This document shows, piece after piece, positions 20,863 to 20,975 of a stretch of 20,975 nt of DNA. This DNA comes from Candidatus Woesearchaeota archaeon. Its GTDB lineage: Archaea > Nanobdellota > Nanobdellia > Woesearchaeales > JACQSR01. The notes below the pieces were generated by a model. That model ran no database searches. It was not told the DNA's origin and worked only from the letters and a program-made list of their open reading frames with translations. Position 1 is the stretch's first letter; every line of letters starts with the position of its first letter. The stretch is from the NCBI GenBank assembly GCA_023255615.1, contig JAHFLI010000003.1:10244-31218 (forward strand). The letters run 5' to 3'. A program made the position numbers and the translations under genes.

Positions 20863-20975
20863 AAGTAGTGCAGCTTCTCGATTCTCGAATGGATAATTTC
20901 TCATATATCCTTTATGATGAGTCAACAAAGGAAGCAGCGATTATTGACCCGAGTTTTGACAAAGGAAAAATTCTG
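20859..20975 (+). CDS. MBL-fold hydrolase, partial (3' end off window)
   Basis: An ATG overlapping the preceding stop by four bases opens a frame that stays open to the window end (39 residues). MDNFSYILYDESTKEAAIID and the following PSFD match the first strands of metallo-beta-lactamase-fold hydrolases of the glyoxalase II/persulfide dioxygenase type. The zinc-binding HxHxDH motif would lie beyond the window, so activity cannot be judged. Confidence 0.65.
   Translation, partial: MKVVQLLDSRMDNFSYILYDESTKEAAIIDPSFDKGKIL

Noticed and set aside
1..20975. CRISPR array, insertion sequence or prophage
   Set aside because: No regularly spaced direct repeats, transposase, integrase or terminal inverted repeats were seen.

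Overview
This window looks archaeal, and most like a small-genome, AT-rich DPANN lineage (Woesearchaeota/Pacearchaeota type; the lineage is inferred from gene content and style). Archaeal markers are a DnaG-type primase of the archaeal/exosome family, both DNA topoisomerase VI subunits, a Rio1 kinase next to a Dim2/Pno1-like KH protein, a HerA-type ATPase, a TrmI-like tRNA methyltransferase, and a tRNA-Arg whose intron is bounded by a bulge-helix-bulge motif. Many genes have a TATA-like box about 20-30 bases before the start codon and no Shine-Dalgarno site, so leaderless transcripts seem common.

Layout. 1-802 (minus): a nucleotidyltransferase cut by the window edge, preceded by an overlapping HEPN-like gene that appears frameshifted. 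866-2185 (minus): HerA/DUF87 ATPase. 2309-4602 (plus): a lipoprotein joining a parvulin to a thioredoxin-like domain, then a membrane-anchored double thioredoxin-like protein. 4603-5046 (minus): a YdjM-like membrane protein. 5094-5662 (minus): a MazEF-type toxin-antitoxin pair with an inverted repeat between TATA box and start. 5881-7146 (minus): dnaG, preceded by about 270 bases rich in inverted repeats. 7450-7748: no convincing gene, one striking hairpin. 7749-9028 (minus): two unknown proteins that look distantly related to each other. 9102-13089 (plus): rio1, the KH protein, top6B and top6A. 13122-13268 (plus): a cysteine-rich 48-residue protein. 13271-15976 (minus): a large secreted protein with a glycosidase-like and an esterase-like domain. 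16137-16293 (plus): tRNA-Arg(UCU) with a D-loop intron. 16330-20975 (plus): a small unknown gene, then a CPA2-type antiporter, TrmI, a SpoIIM-like membrane protein, a two-helix membrane protein, an anchored cysteine-rich protein and the start of an MBL-fold hydrolase.

How they work together. The rio1-KH pair belongs to small-subunit ribosome maturation and is packed with topoisomerase VI. The two thioredoxin-like proteins probably act at the cell surface on disulfides, which fits the many cysteine-rich exported proteins here. The most interesting items are: a 9-base copy of the 16S rRNA 3' tail just before the KH (Dim2-like) gene; the structured region before dnaG; the D-loop tRNA intron; the two-domain secreted enzyme; and the paired unknown family at 7749-9028.
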